Part shown: piece after piece, positions 43,535 to 52,066 of the stretch
Position numbering within the stretch: the stretch's first letter is position 1
Layout of the letters: the number at the start of each line of letters is the position of its first letter
Assembly: GCF_902497855.1 (NCBI RefSeq)
Contig: NZ_CABVHU010000010.1
Location: 186,001 to 250,000, forward strand
From: Pseudomonas fluorescens
GTDB lineage: Bacteria; Pseudomonadota; Gammaproteobacteria; Pseudomonadales; Pseudomonadaceae
Length of the DNA: 64,000 bases
Reading direction: 5' to 3'
Translations under genes and position numbers: made by a program
Notes under the pieces: generated by a model
The model's input: only the letters and a program-made list of their open reading frames with translations
Told to the model about the DNA's origin: nothing
The model's database searches: none

Positions 43535-43684
43535 CCTGTAGGAGCCGGCTTGCCGGCGAAGGCGTCTTCGAGGGCACTGCAGGCTCAAGACCGCCTTCGC
43601 CGGCAAGCCAGCTCCTACATGATCCCCGGTGTATCGATGAATGGTGGTCAACGCCAATCCTGTAGGAGCCGGCTTGCCGGCGAT
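43535..43684. repeat. REP pair and a duplicated single REP with flank
   Basis: A REP pair of the GGAGCCGGCTTGCCGGCGA subtype occupies 43535-43619. The preceding phrase GATGAATTGTGGTCAACGCC and its REP are repeated in slightly altered form at 43635-43684, so part of the element has been duplicated. The 43498-43751 gap holds nothing else. Confidence 0.85.
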
Positions 43685-43751
43685 ATGCGCTGCATGGCTC
43701 CAGGCGGTGCTTGCAAGGAGGGCGACGAGCAGGGCTCGCCGCCCTCGATCA

Positions 43752-44030
43752 TTACCTGGCTACAACCGCTGCCAACAACGGCGCCGCCTGCTCATCGGTC
43801 AACGCCGCGTGGACTTCCATGTTCATGAGGTCATTCCATTGCAGCACCCACTTCTGAATCTGTACCACGTCATCGGTTTCCGCGATGCCAAAGCCGCTCG
43901 AACCACCGACGGCGTGCCAGCGCCCCAGCATCTTCACGCCTTCGGGTGGAGCCCCCTTGGTCTCGAGAAAGCGCTGGATCACGCTGTTGCGGTTTTGCGG
44001 GCTGATAGTCCAACTGACCATGAATAACAT
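43752..44030 (-). CDS. DUF3303-like small protein
   Basis: A 92-residue protein (MLFMVSWTISPQNRNSVIQR, VKMLGRWHAVGGSSGFGIAE) of the DUF3303 dimeric alpha/beta-barrel type. GGGAGG precedes the ATG at 44030; the frame continues upstream without support. The function is unknown. Confidence 0.8.
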   Translation of the reverse strand: MLFMVSWTISPQNRNSVIQRFLETKGAPPEGVKMLGRWHAVGGSSGFGIAETDDVVQIQKWVLQWNDLMNMEVHAALTDEQAAPLLAAVVAR

Positions 44031-44242
44031 TCGCCACCTCCCGTTACGGATTGGCACCTGTTGATCTTCGCGCACCTGGCTGGCGCCGGGACCACGGTCA
44101 CGCCTGTCTTGCCAGCTTCATCCTGGCCGGCCTGAAACAATTTCTCCCATGAAAAGGCATAGCAGCGGGCCAGAATCCGCGTATGACCGCTGATCCTGTT
44201 TCGTTGTCTTTGCAAGAAAAGGCCCGGGAACAGGGCCAAGGA

Positions 44243-44644
44243 TCAGGCATCCCGCAACAGGTCGTTGGCATTGAGCAGCTCGTAGGCAACCTCGGGCCGT
44301 TTCTCCAGCCCGCGGCGAATGGCGGCCGGAATCGATTGCCGGGTCTTGCGGCACAGTCCCGGCAGTTCGCCGATGGAAATGGCGATGCCGCGCATGGTTC
44401 GCACTTCGTTGAACCCGGGGGCGATCTCCACCCGGATACCCAGCTGCTCGTACATCCGCTGCTGCAATCGTTCGAGGTCGCTCAGGCTTTGCAGGTTTTC
44501 CAGGCGCTCGACCAGGCGCTTTTCCTCCGAGCGGGTCAGGAACAGAATGCGCACGTCCGCGCCCGGGGTATCCAGCAGCGGGTCACGCCCGCAGTCGCAG
44601 GCGCCGGGCGGGCAGGGTTGGCGGATTGGCGGTGTGGTCGTCAT
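44243..44644 (-). CDS. small cytoplasmic protein of unknown function
   Basis: About 133 residues. The N-terminus is Pro/Cys-rich (PPGACDCGRD), followed by a charged helical region (LTRSEEKRLVERLENLQSLSD). No family is recognised. The start may be ATG 44644 or TTG 44653. It lies about 130 bp after the glyA stop, beyond a terminator-like hairpin. Confidence 0.65.
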   Translation of the reverse strand: MTTTPPIRQPCPPGACDCGRDPLLDTPGADVRILFLTRSEEKRLVERLENLQSLSDLERLQQRMYEQLGIRVEIAPGFNEVRTMRGIAISIGELPGLCRKTRQSIPAAIRRGLEKRPEVAYELLNANDLLRDA

Positions 44645-44744
44645 GGGGATCAATCATAGAGCGCTCCGGTCAGGTTTGCCCATAGGATCGCGAGTCTGCG
44701 TCTACGCGCTTGAATTCAAGGCGCTGTTCATCCGTCTGCGCGAA

Positions 44745-44765
44745 CGGGAGGGACCAGCCCTCCCG
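44745..44765 (-). terminator. hairpin after glyA
   Basis: CGGGAGGG-ACCAG-CCCTCCCG, a perfect 8-bp GC-rich stem 8 bp past the glyA stop. Only a two-base T run follows on the glyA strand. Confidence 0.55.
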
Positions 44766-44772
44766 CTGACAT

Positions 44773-46029
44773 TCAGTCGCGATACACAGGGAAATCCCTG
44801 CACAACGCAGCGGCCTGACGGGCGACATTGGCCTCGACATCGGCATCGCCGAGGTGATCGAGGATGTCGCAGATCCAGCCCGCCAGCTCGATGCTTTGGG
44901 CTTCCTTGAAACCACGGCTGGTGATGGCCGGGGTGCCGATGCGCAGGCCGGAGGTCACGAACGGCGATTGCGGATCGTTCGGCACGGCGTTCTTGTTCAC
45001 GGTGATACCGGCGCGGCCGAGGGCGGCGTCGGCGTCTTTGCCGGTCAGGCCCTGACGGATCAGGCTGACCAGGAACAGGTGGTTGTCGGTGCCGCCGGAC
45101 ACCACGTCGTAGCCACGGTCGATAAACACCTTGGCCATGGCCTGGGCGTTGCGGATCACCTGGGCCTGATAGGTCTTGAAGGCGGGCTCCAGCGCTTCCT
45201 TGAAGCACACGGCCTTGGCGGCGATCACGTGCATCAGCGGTCCGCCCTGGCCACCGGGGAACACCGCGGCGTTGAGTTTTTTCTCCAGTTCCGGGTTCGA
45301 TCTGGCCAGGATCAAGCCACCACGAGGACCGCGCAGGGTCTTGTGGGTCGTGGTGGTGACCACGTCGGCATACGGCAGCGGGTTCGGGTACAGACCGGTC
45401 GCCACCAGCCCGGCGACGTGGGCCATGTCGACGAACAGGTAGGCACCGACTTTATCGGCGATCTGCCGGAAGCGCGGGAAGTCCAGGGTCTTGGAGTAGG
45501 CAGAGAACCCGGCGATGAGCATTTTTGGCTGGTGCTCGACCGCCAGGCGCTCGACTTCGTCGTAATCGATCAGCCCGGTCTTGGTGTCGATACCGTACTG
45601 CACCGCGTTGTAGAGCTTGCCGGAAAAGCTGACCTTGGCGCCGTGGGTCAGGTGGCCGCCATGGGCCAGGCTCATGCCCAGCACGGTGTCACCGGCCTGC
45701 AGCAACGCCAGGTACACCGCGGCATTGGCCTGGCTGCCGGAGTGCGGCTGGACGTTGGCGTAATCGGCGCCAAACAGCTGTTTGGCGCGATCGATGGCCA
45801 GTTGCTCGACCACGTCGACGTGCTCGCAGCCGCCGTAATAACGCTTGCCGGGATAGCCTTCGGCGTACTTGTTGGTCAGGCCGCTGCCTTGCGCCTCCAT
45901 CACCCGTTGGCTGGTGTAGTTTTCCGAGGCGATCAATTCGATGTGGTGCTCTTGCCGCGCGTCCTCGGCGTTGATCGCCGCCAGCAGTTCATCGTCGTAG
46001 CCTTTGATCTGGTCGTGCTTGCTGAACAT
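44773..46029 (-). CDS. glyA: serine hydroxymethyltransferase
   Basis: A 418-residue PLP enzyme interconverting serine and glycine with tetrahydrofolate. ELIASENYTS, NVQPHSGSQANAAVY, MAHVAGLVATGLYP and the PLP lysine motif TTTTHKTLRGPRGG (near residue 230) are all present. The length is normal. The nearest upstream sequence is a REPIN and AT-rich DNA. A GcsR-like regulator lies 2.3 kb away, which may be relevant because GcsR-type proteins answer to glycine. Pseudomonads often carry more than one glyA. Confidence 0.96.
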   Translation of the reverse strand: MFSKHDQIKGYDDELLAAINAEDARQEHHIELIASENYTSQRVMEAQGSGLTNKYAEGYPGKRYYGGCEHVDVVEQLAIDRAKQLFGADYANVQPHSGSQANAAVYLALLQAGDTVLGMSLAHGGHLTHGAKVSFSGKLYNAVQYGIDTKTGLIDYDEVERLAVEHQPKMLIAGFSAYSKTLDFPRFRQIADKVGAYLFVDMAHVAGLVATGLYPNPLPYADVVTTTTHKTLRGPRGGLILARSNPELEKKLNAAVFPGGQGGPLMHVIAAKAVCFKEALEPAFKTYQAQVIRNAQAMAKVFIDRGYDVVSGGTDNHLFLVSLIRQGLTGKDADAALGRAGITVNKNAVPNDPQSPFVTSGLRIGTPAITSRGFKEAQSIELAGWICDILDHLGDADVEANVARQAAALCRDFPVYRD

Positions 46030-46061
46030 GGTGGAGTCCTGTTTTCAGGGTGATGTAGATC

Positions 46062-46150
46062 CCTGTAGGAGCTGGCTTGCCAGCGAAGGCGGCCTCAAGT
46101 CGTGCAGCGCTTATGAAGACGCCTTCGCCGGCAAGCCGGCTCCTACAGGG
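46062..46150. repeat. REPIN
   Basis: A REP pair with mixed arms (GGCTTGCCAGCGAAGGCGG and CGCCGGCAAGCCGGCTCC), 33 bp upstream of glyA. Confidence 0.85.
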
Positions 46151-46298
46151 TATGCGGTGTCCTTGCCATCGCACGCGGGGGCTTTTTGCGTTCTGATGAG
46201 CGTGGCTTGAAGTTGAAAAGCAAGGGTGGTGCCAATAACGATTACTCTATTTAAATCAATAGGATGGGGTAACTTGGTGAGAAATGACTGATCTTTTT

Positions 46299-46314
46299 GT
46301 ATTGAAATCAATAC
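46299..46314. promoter_or_regulatory. GTATTGA-AA-TCAATAC palindrome
   Basis: A perfect inverted repeat with 7-bp arms in an AT-rich stretch between glyA and the ABC transporter gene. A related imperfect inverted repeat, AATTCAATAC-GGT-GTATCGAATT, lies about 70 bp downstream. Two like sites suggest a regulator binding here; which gene they serve is unclear. The 46151-46498 gap has no credible gene. Confidence 0.4.
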
Positions 46315-46498
46315 AGGTGATCTGGCCGTATGTAGAGCAGAGAGGTTCCTGGTTGGAAGATGCGGGGTTGCGGCGGTATGTACCGAATTCAATACGGTGT
46401 ATCGAATTTAACACGCGCCAGATTGCTCACAGTTGGTCAGCTGCAATGAAATCAGAGGCGCTTTATCGCCAAGCATCACGCATGCGGTTGAAGTTCGC

Positions 46499-48181
46499 TC
46501 AACAGCACCTTGATTGCCGACCTGTGGACCAACTCACACCACGGCCGTCATCGATAATCGCGCCGTCCTGCATGACGATGACTCGGTCAAAACGATACAG
46601 GTGGCGAATATCGTGAGTGACACAAATCAATCCGCGCTCGGCGAAGGTGTCGAAAAGCAAGTCCCACACTGGAGTGGCGAGCTTCGGTTCAATCGACGCA
46701 CTTGGCTCGTCGAACAGGTTGAAGTGTCCTGGCCTGTTGATCAGGCGCAGCAGTGACAGGCGTTTGGCTTCGCCTCCGGAAATATTGGCCGCGTTTTCGC
46801 TGAGGTTTCGCCGGGAAACAATGTCTTCTAGGTTCAATCGTTGTATTGCCTGTTGCAGATGTGGCGAAGGATCGATTCCGAACAGAACCGATCGGTCGAA
46901 GGTGCCTTCCAGAAACTGCGGTGATTGAGGGCAGTATCTCAGGCAACTCAAGTGAGTAAGGGCGCTCAACCTGGAAACCGGCAGGCCGTCGATGCTTAAC
47001 TGACTTCTGACCGAAGCATTCAATCCGGCCAGCGTTTCCAGCAAGGTGGTTTTTCCCGCACCACTGGGACCGGTAATGGCAACCGATTGGCCTTGTTTAA
47101 AGGTAATGGCATTGGTGATGGATAACCGGACCGCTCTGTTATCGGTCACAACGCAGGGGGCGAGCACCATAGTCGAGGCGTGCCGGGACGTGATTTCGAC
47201 ATGACGGTTGTCATGGTCAAAGTTTGGCAATGCCAACAATTGCTGCAGTCGTTGCTGGTCAGCGAGAAATTGGTCAAGTACTCGATAACCTTCGGTAAGC
47301 GCGGTGATGTTGAGTAAAAAGCTTCCCGCAATGGAAAATATGGCGACCAGTTGCCCGACGCTGATGCTTGGCTCGCCCGACAATTGATCGAAAACACCCC
47401 AGCCCAGCAATCCTGCCGTGGAAAGGCTGACAAATAAGATCTTTGCCGCGCTCAGGAAGCCGCCGGAGCTTGTCACGGTTACGGCGGCGTTGGCATATTG
47501 CGCAAAGGCGCGGTTCAACGGTTGTGTTGCCGTGTGTTCGGCTCTTTCCAGTTTTATCGATTTCCCCGCGGTCAGGGTATTGAACACAATTGCGCTTAAC
47601 TCATCTTCTTGCTCGTTGACTGCATCAATATGCTTTCTGCGCCACCTGATAATTTTATGGGCGACAAACAGGTAGACGATGCCAATACCGGTCAATGCGA
47701 GAAAAATTCCGGTACCACCCATATAAAGAAAAACACCGCCCACGATCAAAAACTCCAGACACATGGGGATTCCGACAGTGACGAAGAATGTCAATAATTG
47801 TTCATGGGCGGTGATGCCGCGCTCCACGGATTTGATGATGTGTCCAATGCGCCACGAATCGAAATGACAAAATTCCTTGCGCATCAACTCTGCCATCCAG
47901 TCTATGGACGCATTCATTACGATCTGCTGCACCAGCCTGGATAAAAGAAAAACCTGCAGTGGATTAATGATCGCTTGAATGCATCCAGCCAAGGCAAACC
48001 CTGCTATCAGGGTAAGTAGCGTGTTGAGGGTTGTATGGCTATCACTGTTCAGCGCGTCGACCACTTTGCCCAATAGCAGAGGCGGAGCTAGCGCTATGAG
48101 CTTGAGCACTATGATGGTGGTTATTGTTGAAGCCAACAGTGTCGCGTGTTTTTTACAGGCCGTTTTGATGAGTGTCTGCAT
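46499..48181 (-). CDS. ABC transporter, fused permease and ATPase
   Basis: A 560-residue half-transporter with an N-terminal type I exporter membrane domain (about five or six helices over residues 15-300) and a C-terminal ATPase. Walker A is GPSGAGKTT (near 370-378), the signature is NISGGEAKRL, and Walker B is HFNLFDEPSAS with the catalytic Glu. It should work as a homodimer exporting a lipid, peptide or drug. The gene is less GC-rich than its neighbours and stands alone, suggesting transfer. No precursor peptide or protease domain was seen. Confidence 0.85.
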   Translation of the reverse strand: MQTLIKTACKKHATLLASTITTIIVLKLIALAPPLLLGKVVDALNSDSHTTLNTLLTLIAGFALAGCIQAIINPLQVFLLSRLVQQIVMNASIDWMAELMRKEFCHFDSWRIGHIIKSVERGITAHEQLLTFFVTVGIPMCLEFLIVGGVFLYMGGTGIFLALTGIGIVYLFVAHKIIRWRRKHIDAVNEQEDELSAIVFNTLTAGKSIKLERAEHTATQPLNRAFAQYANAAVTVTSSGGFLSAAKILFVSLSTAGLLGWGVFDQLSGEPSISVGQLVAIFSIAGSFLLNITALTEGYRVLDQFLADQQRLQQLLALPNFDHDNRHVEITSRHASTMVLAPCVVTDNRAVRLSITNAITFKQGQSVAITGPSGAGKTTLLETLAGLNASVRSQLSIDGLPVSRLSALTHLSCLRYCPQSPQFLEGTFDRSVLFGIDPSPHLQQAIQRLNLEDIVSRRNLSENAANISGGEAKRLSLLRLINRPGHFNLFDEPSASIEPKLATPVWDLLFDTFAERGLICVTHDIRHLYRFDRVIVMQDGAIIDDGRGVSWSTGRQSRCC

Positions 48182-48378
48182 GGGGCACCTGGCGGCTGTG
48201 TTTTTGCGCAGGTGGATTAATAGCAGTGAGTTTTCATATGTTCAATTGTTGGAGCGGATCCAGCTTCCCATGATTATGTAGGACCGTTCCTGTTTGCGGT
48301 TAGGATAAATCCATTAGGTATTACGTGGATGTATTTACATATCGATTTACAGGCCCGAAGAAGTCATCAGCAAACACA

Positions 48379-49887
48379 TCAAAGCTTCCCCGGAATCCCA
48401 TACTTACGCAACCGAATAGCAATCGCACTGTGCGAAGTCTGCAACCGTGCAGCCAATAACCGGCTCGACGGATAGCTGCGGTAAAGCTGTTCCAACAGGT
48501 TTTTTTCAAAGTCACCAACGGCCGCCTCCAGACTGCCGACCTCACCGGCGTTCTGCCGCTCCATGGTCGTGCGGGCGATGTCGAGGTCGTCGATGTCCAC
48601 CAGCGGGTTTTCGCAAATGGCGGCGGCGCGGAAGATCACGTTCTGCAGTTGCCGGACGTTGCCCGGCCAGCGGTTGCCGAGCAGCGCCGGATACGTGCCC
48701 GGCGCCAGGCGGCAGACCGGGCGCTGGATTTGTGCGCAGGCCTGTTGCATGAAGTGATTGGCCATCAGCAGGATGTCGTGGCCGCGTTCGCGCAGCGGTG
48801 GCACTTGCAGGTTGAGCACATTCAGGCGGTAGAACAGGTCTTCGCGAAAGCCGCCTTCGCTGACCATTTTTTCCAGGTCACGGTGGGTCGCGCTGAGGAT
48901 CCGCACGTTGACCTTGACCTCGCGATCGCCACCCACGCGACGGAAGCAGCCATCGCTCAGGAAGCGCAGCAGCTTGGCTTGCAGGTAAGGCGACATTTCG
49001 CCGACTTCGTCGAGGAACACCGTGCCCTGGTCGGCCAATTCCAGCAGGCCGAGTTTGCCTCCCCGTTGTGCGCCGGTGAAGGCGCCGGCGGCGTAGCCGA
49101 ACAGCTCGCTTTCGGCGAGGCTCTCCGGCAGTGCCGCGCAGTTCAGGGCCAGGAAGGGCGCGTCACGCCGGGTGCTGATGGCGTGGCAAGCACGGGCTAC
49201 CAGCTCTTTGCCGGTGCCGGTTTCGCCCTGGATCAGCAGCGGTGCATCGAGGGTGGCCACCCGCTGGGCGCGGGCCTTGAGGGTACGAATCGCCGGGGAC
49301 TCGCCCAGCAGCGCATCGAACCCTTCGGCATGGTCATGGTGCAGCGCCGAGAGGCGTTCGCCGATGCGGTTCGGTTGATACAGGGTCAGCAGGGCGCCGG
49401 CATCGGTGATCGGCATCGCATCGAGCAGCAAGGTCTGGCCGGCGAGACTGACCTCGTGCATGGGCAGGCGGTAGCCGTGTTCGATCAGCGTGCGCTGCAA
49501 GTCGGGATCATCGAACAGTGCCGTCAGCGGCTCACCCGCCGGTTCACGGCCACACAGGGCGATCAGCGCGGGATTGGCCAGCAGCACATGGCCGCGGTCA
49601 TCCACCGCCAGCACCGGGTCGATGCTGGCCGCGAGCAAGGCGTCCAGTTGCAGGCGGCGACGTTGTCCCGGGAGGATGTCGACCAGGGTCACCGCCTGTA
49701 CGCCCTTTACGCCGAGCAAGGTCTCGCGCAGTTCCTCCAGCACATCGGCACCGAGGGTCGGGGCATCGATGTACACGTTCGGTGGCACCATCTCGACGGC
49801 GTCCAGATTGAAACTGCGCCCGCCGAGCAGGGCCAGTACTTCCTGGGTGATGCCGACGCGGTCGATGAAGGTGACGTGGATGCGCAT
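48379..49887 (-). CDS. gcsR: sigma-54 enhancer-binding regulator, TyrR/GcsR-like
   Basis: A 502-residue protein with an N-terminal ACT domain (HVTFIDRVGITQEVLALLGG, about 1-75), a PAS domain (about 80-190), an AAA+ domain with Walker A GETGTGKE and the sigma-54 contact GAFTGA (near 268), and a C-terminal TyrR-type helix-turn-helix (SSRLLAARLQTSHSAIAIRLRKYG). The ACT region resembles GcsR, the glycine-responsive activator of a glycine cleavage operon in P. aeruginosa, more than PhhR. Proximity to glyA is consistent. The gcv genes themselves are not in this window. The symbol is given with moderate confidence. Confidence 0.8.
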   Translation of the reverse strand: MRIHVTFIDRVGITQEVLALLGGRSFNLDAVEMVPPNVYIDAPTLGADVLEELRETLLGVKGVQAVTLVDILPGQRRRLQLDALLAASIDPVLAVDDRGHVLLANPALIALCGREPAGEPLTALFDDPDLQRTLIEHGYRLPMHEVSLAGQTLLLDAMPITDAGALLTLYQPNRIGERLSALHHDHAEGFDALLGESPAIRTLKARAQRVATLDAPLLIQGETGTGKELVARACHAISTRRDAPFLALNCAALPESLAESELFGYAAGAFTGAQRGGKLGLLELADQGTVFLDEVGEMSPYLQAKLLRFLSDGCFRRVGGDREVKVNVRILSATHRDLEKMVSEGGFREDLFYRLNVLNLQVPPLRERGHDILLMANHFMQQACAQIQRPVCRLAPGTYPALLGNRWPGNVRQLQNVIFRAAAICENPLVDIDDLDIARTTMERQNAGEVGSLEAAVGDFEKNLLEQLYRSYPSSRLLAARLQTSHSAIAIRLRKYGIPGKL

Positions 49888-49968
49888 GACGGGCCTGCAA
49901 GGTGAAGAACGGGATGACTGCGCCGATCAGTATGCCGGGCGCTGTTCGATTGTGGCGAGCGGTGTCTG

Positions 49969-50883
49969 TCAGTTAACGGTTGCCTTGCGCGAACAGGCGT
50001 CCAGGTCCTCGAGGAAAGCTTGAAGGATCGGCGGCGGGGCAGTGCCGCGTCGGGTGATCACATCGAACGGCGACATCAACTGCAGGCTGCTGGGCGCCAG
50101 CTGATGCATGTCGCCGGTCTTGACCCACTGGGTGGCGAAGTGCACGGGTAGAAAGCCCAGATAAGCGCCGGAAATCAGCAGGATGGCCAGCGCTTCGATG
50201 TTGTCCACGGTGGCCGCGGCCTTGCTCACGCCCAGGTGCTCCAGGTCGTATTGCTGCATGTAGCCCCTGACCACGATCCGGCTCGCGGCAATTTCTTCGA
50301 GCAGTTCCTCTCCCTCCGCCTGGTTGCCGTACAGCGGATGCCGCCGCCCGCAATACAGCCCCAGGGCCTCCTGATACAGCGGTGACTGCAAAAGGCCGGG
50401 AACGTGGATCGGGAAGTGCCCGATGGCCAGGTGCAGGCGGCCGTCGAGGACGCGTTCTTCCAGTTCCGCCGGGGTGCCGACGTACACGTTCAGGTGCACG
50501 TCATGCCCGCGGGACACGAAGCGCTGGGTAGTGCGCGGCAGCGGTGAGTCCGGGTCGGTGATGGTGGTGTCGATGATGCCCAGGTTGAGCTTGCCGCTGA
50601 TGTGCTGCTTGAGTACGTCGGCGTCCATGCAGAAGTTCTCCACGGCCGAGAGCAGGCGCTGGGTGGCTTCATGGATGGCTACGCCTTGCTCGGTCAGGCG
50701 AAAGCCGCTGCGCCCCCGTTGGCAGAGTTTGACCCCGAGCCGGGTTTCCAGGTGAGTCATCTGTTCGCTGATGGTCGACTGGCCGGCATTCAATGCCGCC
50801 TGCGCGGCGGAAAACCCGCCGCACCTGACAATCGTGGCAAACACCCTGAGCAGTTTCAGATCGACATCGTGCAGCTGGATCAC
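49969..50883 (-). CDS. LysR-family regulator of the ureohydrolase cluster
   Basis: A 304-residue LysR-type regulator with the helix-turn-helix VRCGGFSAAQAALNAGQSTIS (about 19-39) and a substrate-binding-like sensor domain. It is divergent from the ureohydrolase gene. A T-N11-A palindrome lies in the shared promoter. It probably activates the four-gene catabolic set to the right in response to the substrate or an intermediate. Confidence 0.88.
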   Translation of the reverse strand: MIQLHDVDLKLLRVFATIVRCGGFSAAQAALNAGQSTISEQMTHLETRLGVKLCQRGRSGFRLTEQGVAIHEATQRLLSAVENFCMDADVLKQHISGKLNLGIIDTTITDPDSPLPRTTQRFVSRGHDVHLNVYVGTPAELEERVLDGRLHLAIGHFPIHVPGLLQSPLYQEALGLYCGRRHPLYGNQAEGEELLEEIAASRIVVRGYMQQYDLEHLGVSKAAATVDNIEALAILLISGAYLGFLPVHFATQWVKTGDMHQLAPSSLQLMSPFDVITRRGTAPPPILQAFLEDLDACSRKATVN

Positions 50884-50907
50884 CTTGGACCTCCCGGGAA
50901 TGGATGC

Positions 50908-50922
50908 ATCGGTAATGCCGAT
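50908..50922. promoter_or_regulatory. LysR box ATCGG-TAATG-CCGAT
   Basis: A perfect interrupted palindrome with 5-bp arms and T-N11-A spacing, 25 bp from the LysR start and about 113 bp from the ureohydrolase start. It fits the recognition site of a LysR-type regulator. Confidence 0.55.
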
Positions 50923-51034
50923 ATGAGTATCTGATGTTTAGCATTTTTTCCACGAAAACCTGCGCCCATAGTCACTTCAACGGCGGTCGCCTTGCAGTCC
51001 GCCAGGCCGATAACAAGAAGTGGAGAGGCTTGAA

Positions 51035-52039
51035 ATGTCGAATAACGGTTATGAATCCGGTCGCCTGAACCTGCCATTCGTGGGGCACTGCACCTTTGGC
51101 AAATCCCCGGTGTGCACCGATTGGGATGCCCTGGATGCCGACGTCGCAATACTCGGCGTGCCCAACGACATGGGCACCCAGTGGCGCTCCGGCGCCCGCT
51201 TCGGGCCACGGGGCATTCGCGAGGCATCGACGCTGTTCTCCTTCGGCCATGCCGGCGCCTACGACCACGAAGATGACGTCATGTACCTGACTGCCGCCGA
51301 CGTGCGCATGGTCGATGTCGGTGACGCCGATATCGTGCACACCGACATGGTCACCAGCAACGAGAACACCGAATACGCGGTGCGCAAGATCCTCGATGCC
51401 GGCGTCATGCCGGTGGTGCTCGGTGGCGATCACTCGGTTCACGCGCCGGTGATCAAGGCCTTCGAGGGCCGCGGCCCGATTCACATCATCCATTTCGATG
51501 CGCACCTGGACTTCGTCGACGAACGTCACGGCGTACGTTATGGCCATGGCAACCCGCTGCGCCGTGCTTCGGAAATGAACCACATCGTCGGCATGACCCA
51601 GATGGGCATCCGCAACGTGTCTTCCTCCAATCGCGACGACTACGAAGCGGCCCATGCGGCGGGCTCGAAGATCCTCTCGGTGCGCGACGTGCGGCGCCTG
51701 GGCGTCGACGGTGTGCTGGCGCTGATCCCGCAGAACATCAACTACTACATCACCATCGACATCGACGGTTTCGACCCTTCCATCGCGCCCGGCACGGGCA
51801 CCCCCAGCCATGGCGGTTTCCTCTATTACGAAGTGCTGGAAATCATCCAGGCCCTGGCCAAACGCAGCCAGGGCAACATCGTCGGCATGGACCTGGTGGA
51901 GGTAGCGCCCGTCTATGACCCGACCGGCATGACCTCGATCCTGGCGGCGCAACTGCTGCTCAACAGCATCGGTTTCATCTTCCACGAGCGGGCTCAGGCG
52001 CGGCATGTCTTGAGCGCAACCACCACGGCCTCGGCGTGA
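51035..52039 (+). CDS. agmatinase/guanidino-acid ureohydrolase family enzyme
   Basis: A 334-residue ureohydrolase (arginase, agmatinase, guanidinobutyrase family) that would split a guanidino group to urea and an amine. The dinuclear metal motifs are GGDHS (near 130), DAHLD (near 155) and DIDGFDP (near 242), followed by MDLVEVAP. GGAGAGG precedes the ATG at 51035. The substrate cannot be read from the sequence; neighbours suggest a guanidino acid rather than agmatine. Confidence 0.88.
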   Translation: MSNNGYESGRLNLPFVGHCTFGKSPVCTDWDALDADVAILGVPNDMGTQWRSGARFGPRGIREASTLFSFGHAGAYDHEDDVMYLTAADVRMVDVGDADIVHTDMVTSNENTEYAVRKILDAGVMPVVLGGDHSVHAPVIKAFEGRGPIHIIHFDAHLDFVDERHGVRYGHGNPLRRASEMNHIVGMTQMGIRNVSSSNRDDYEAAHAAGSKILSVRDVRRLGVDGVLALIPQNINYYITIDIDGFDPSIAPGTGTPSHGGFLYYEVLEIIQALAKRSQGNIVGMDLVEVAPVYDPTGMTSILAAQLLLNSIGFIFHERAQARHVLSATTTASA

Positions 52040-52066
52040 TCTGACCGCCGCACAGAGAGACTGAAA

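Noticed and set aside
44854..46053. A 399-codon open frame antisense to glyA
   Set aside because: It mirrors a highly conserved gene on the other strand and has no recognisable protein features; it results from high GC content.
46111..46392. A 93-codon frame as a peptide precursor for the ABC exporter
   Set aside because: Its 3' end runs through the REPIN, it lacks a leader or double-Gly motif, and it has no ribosome site.
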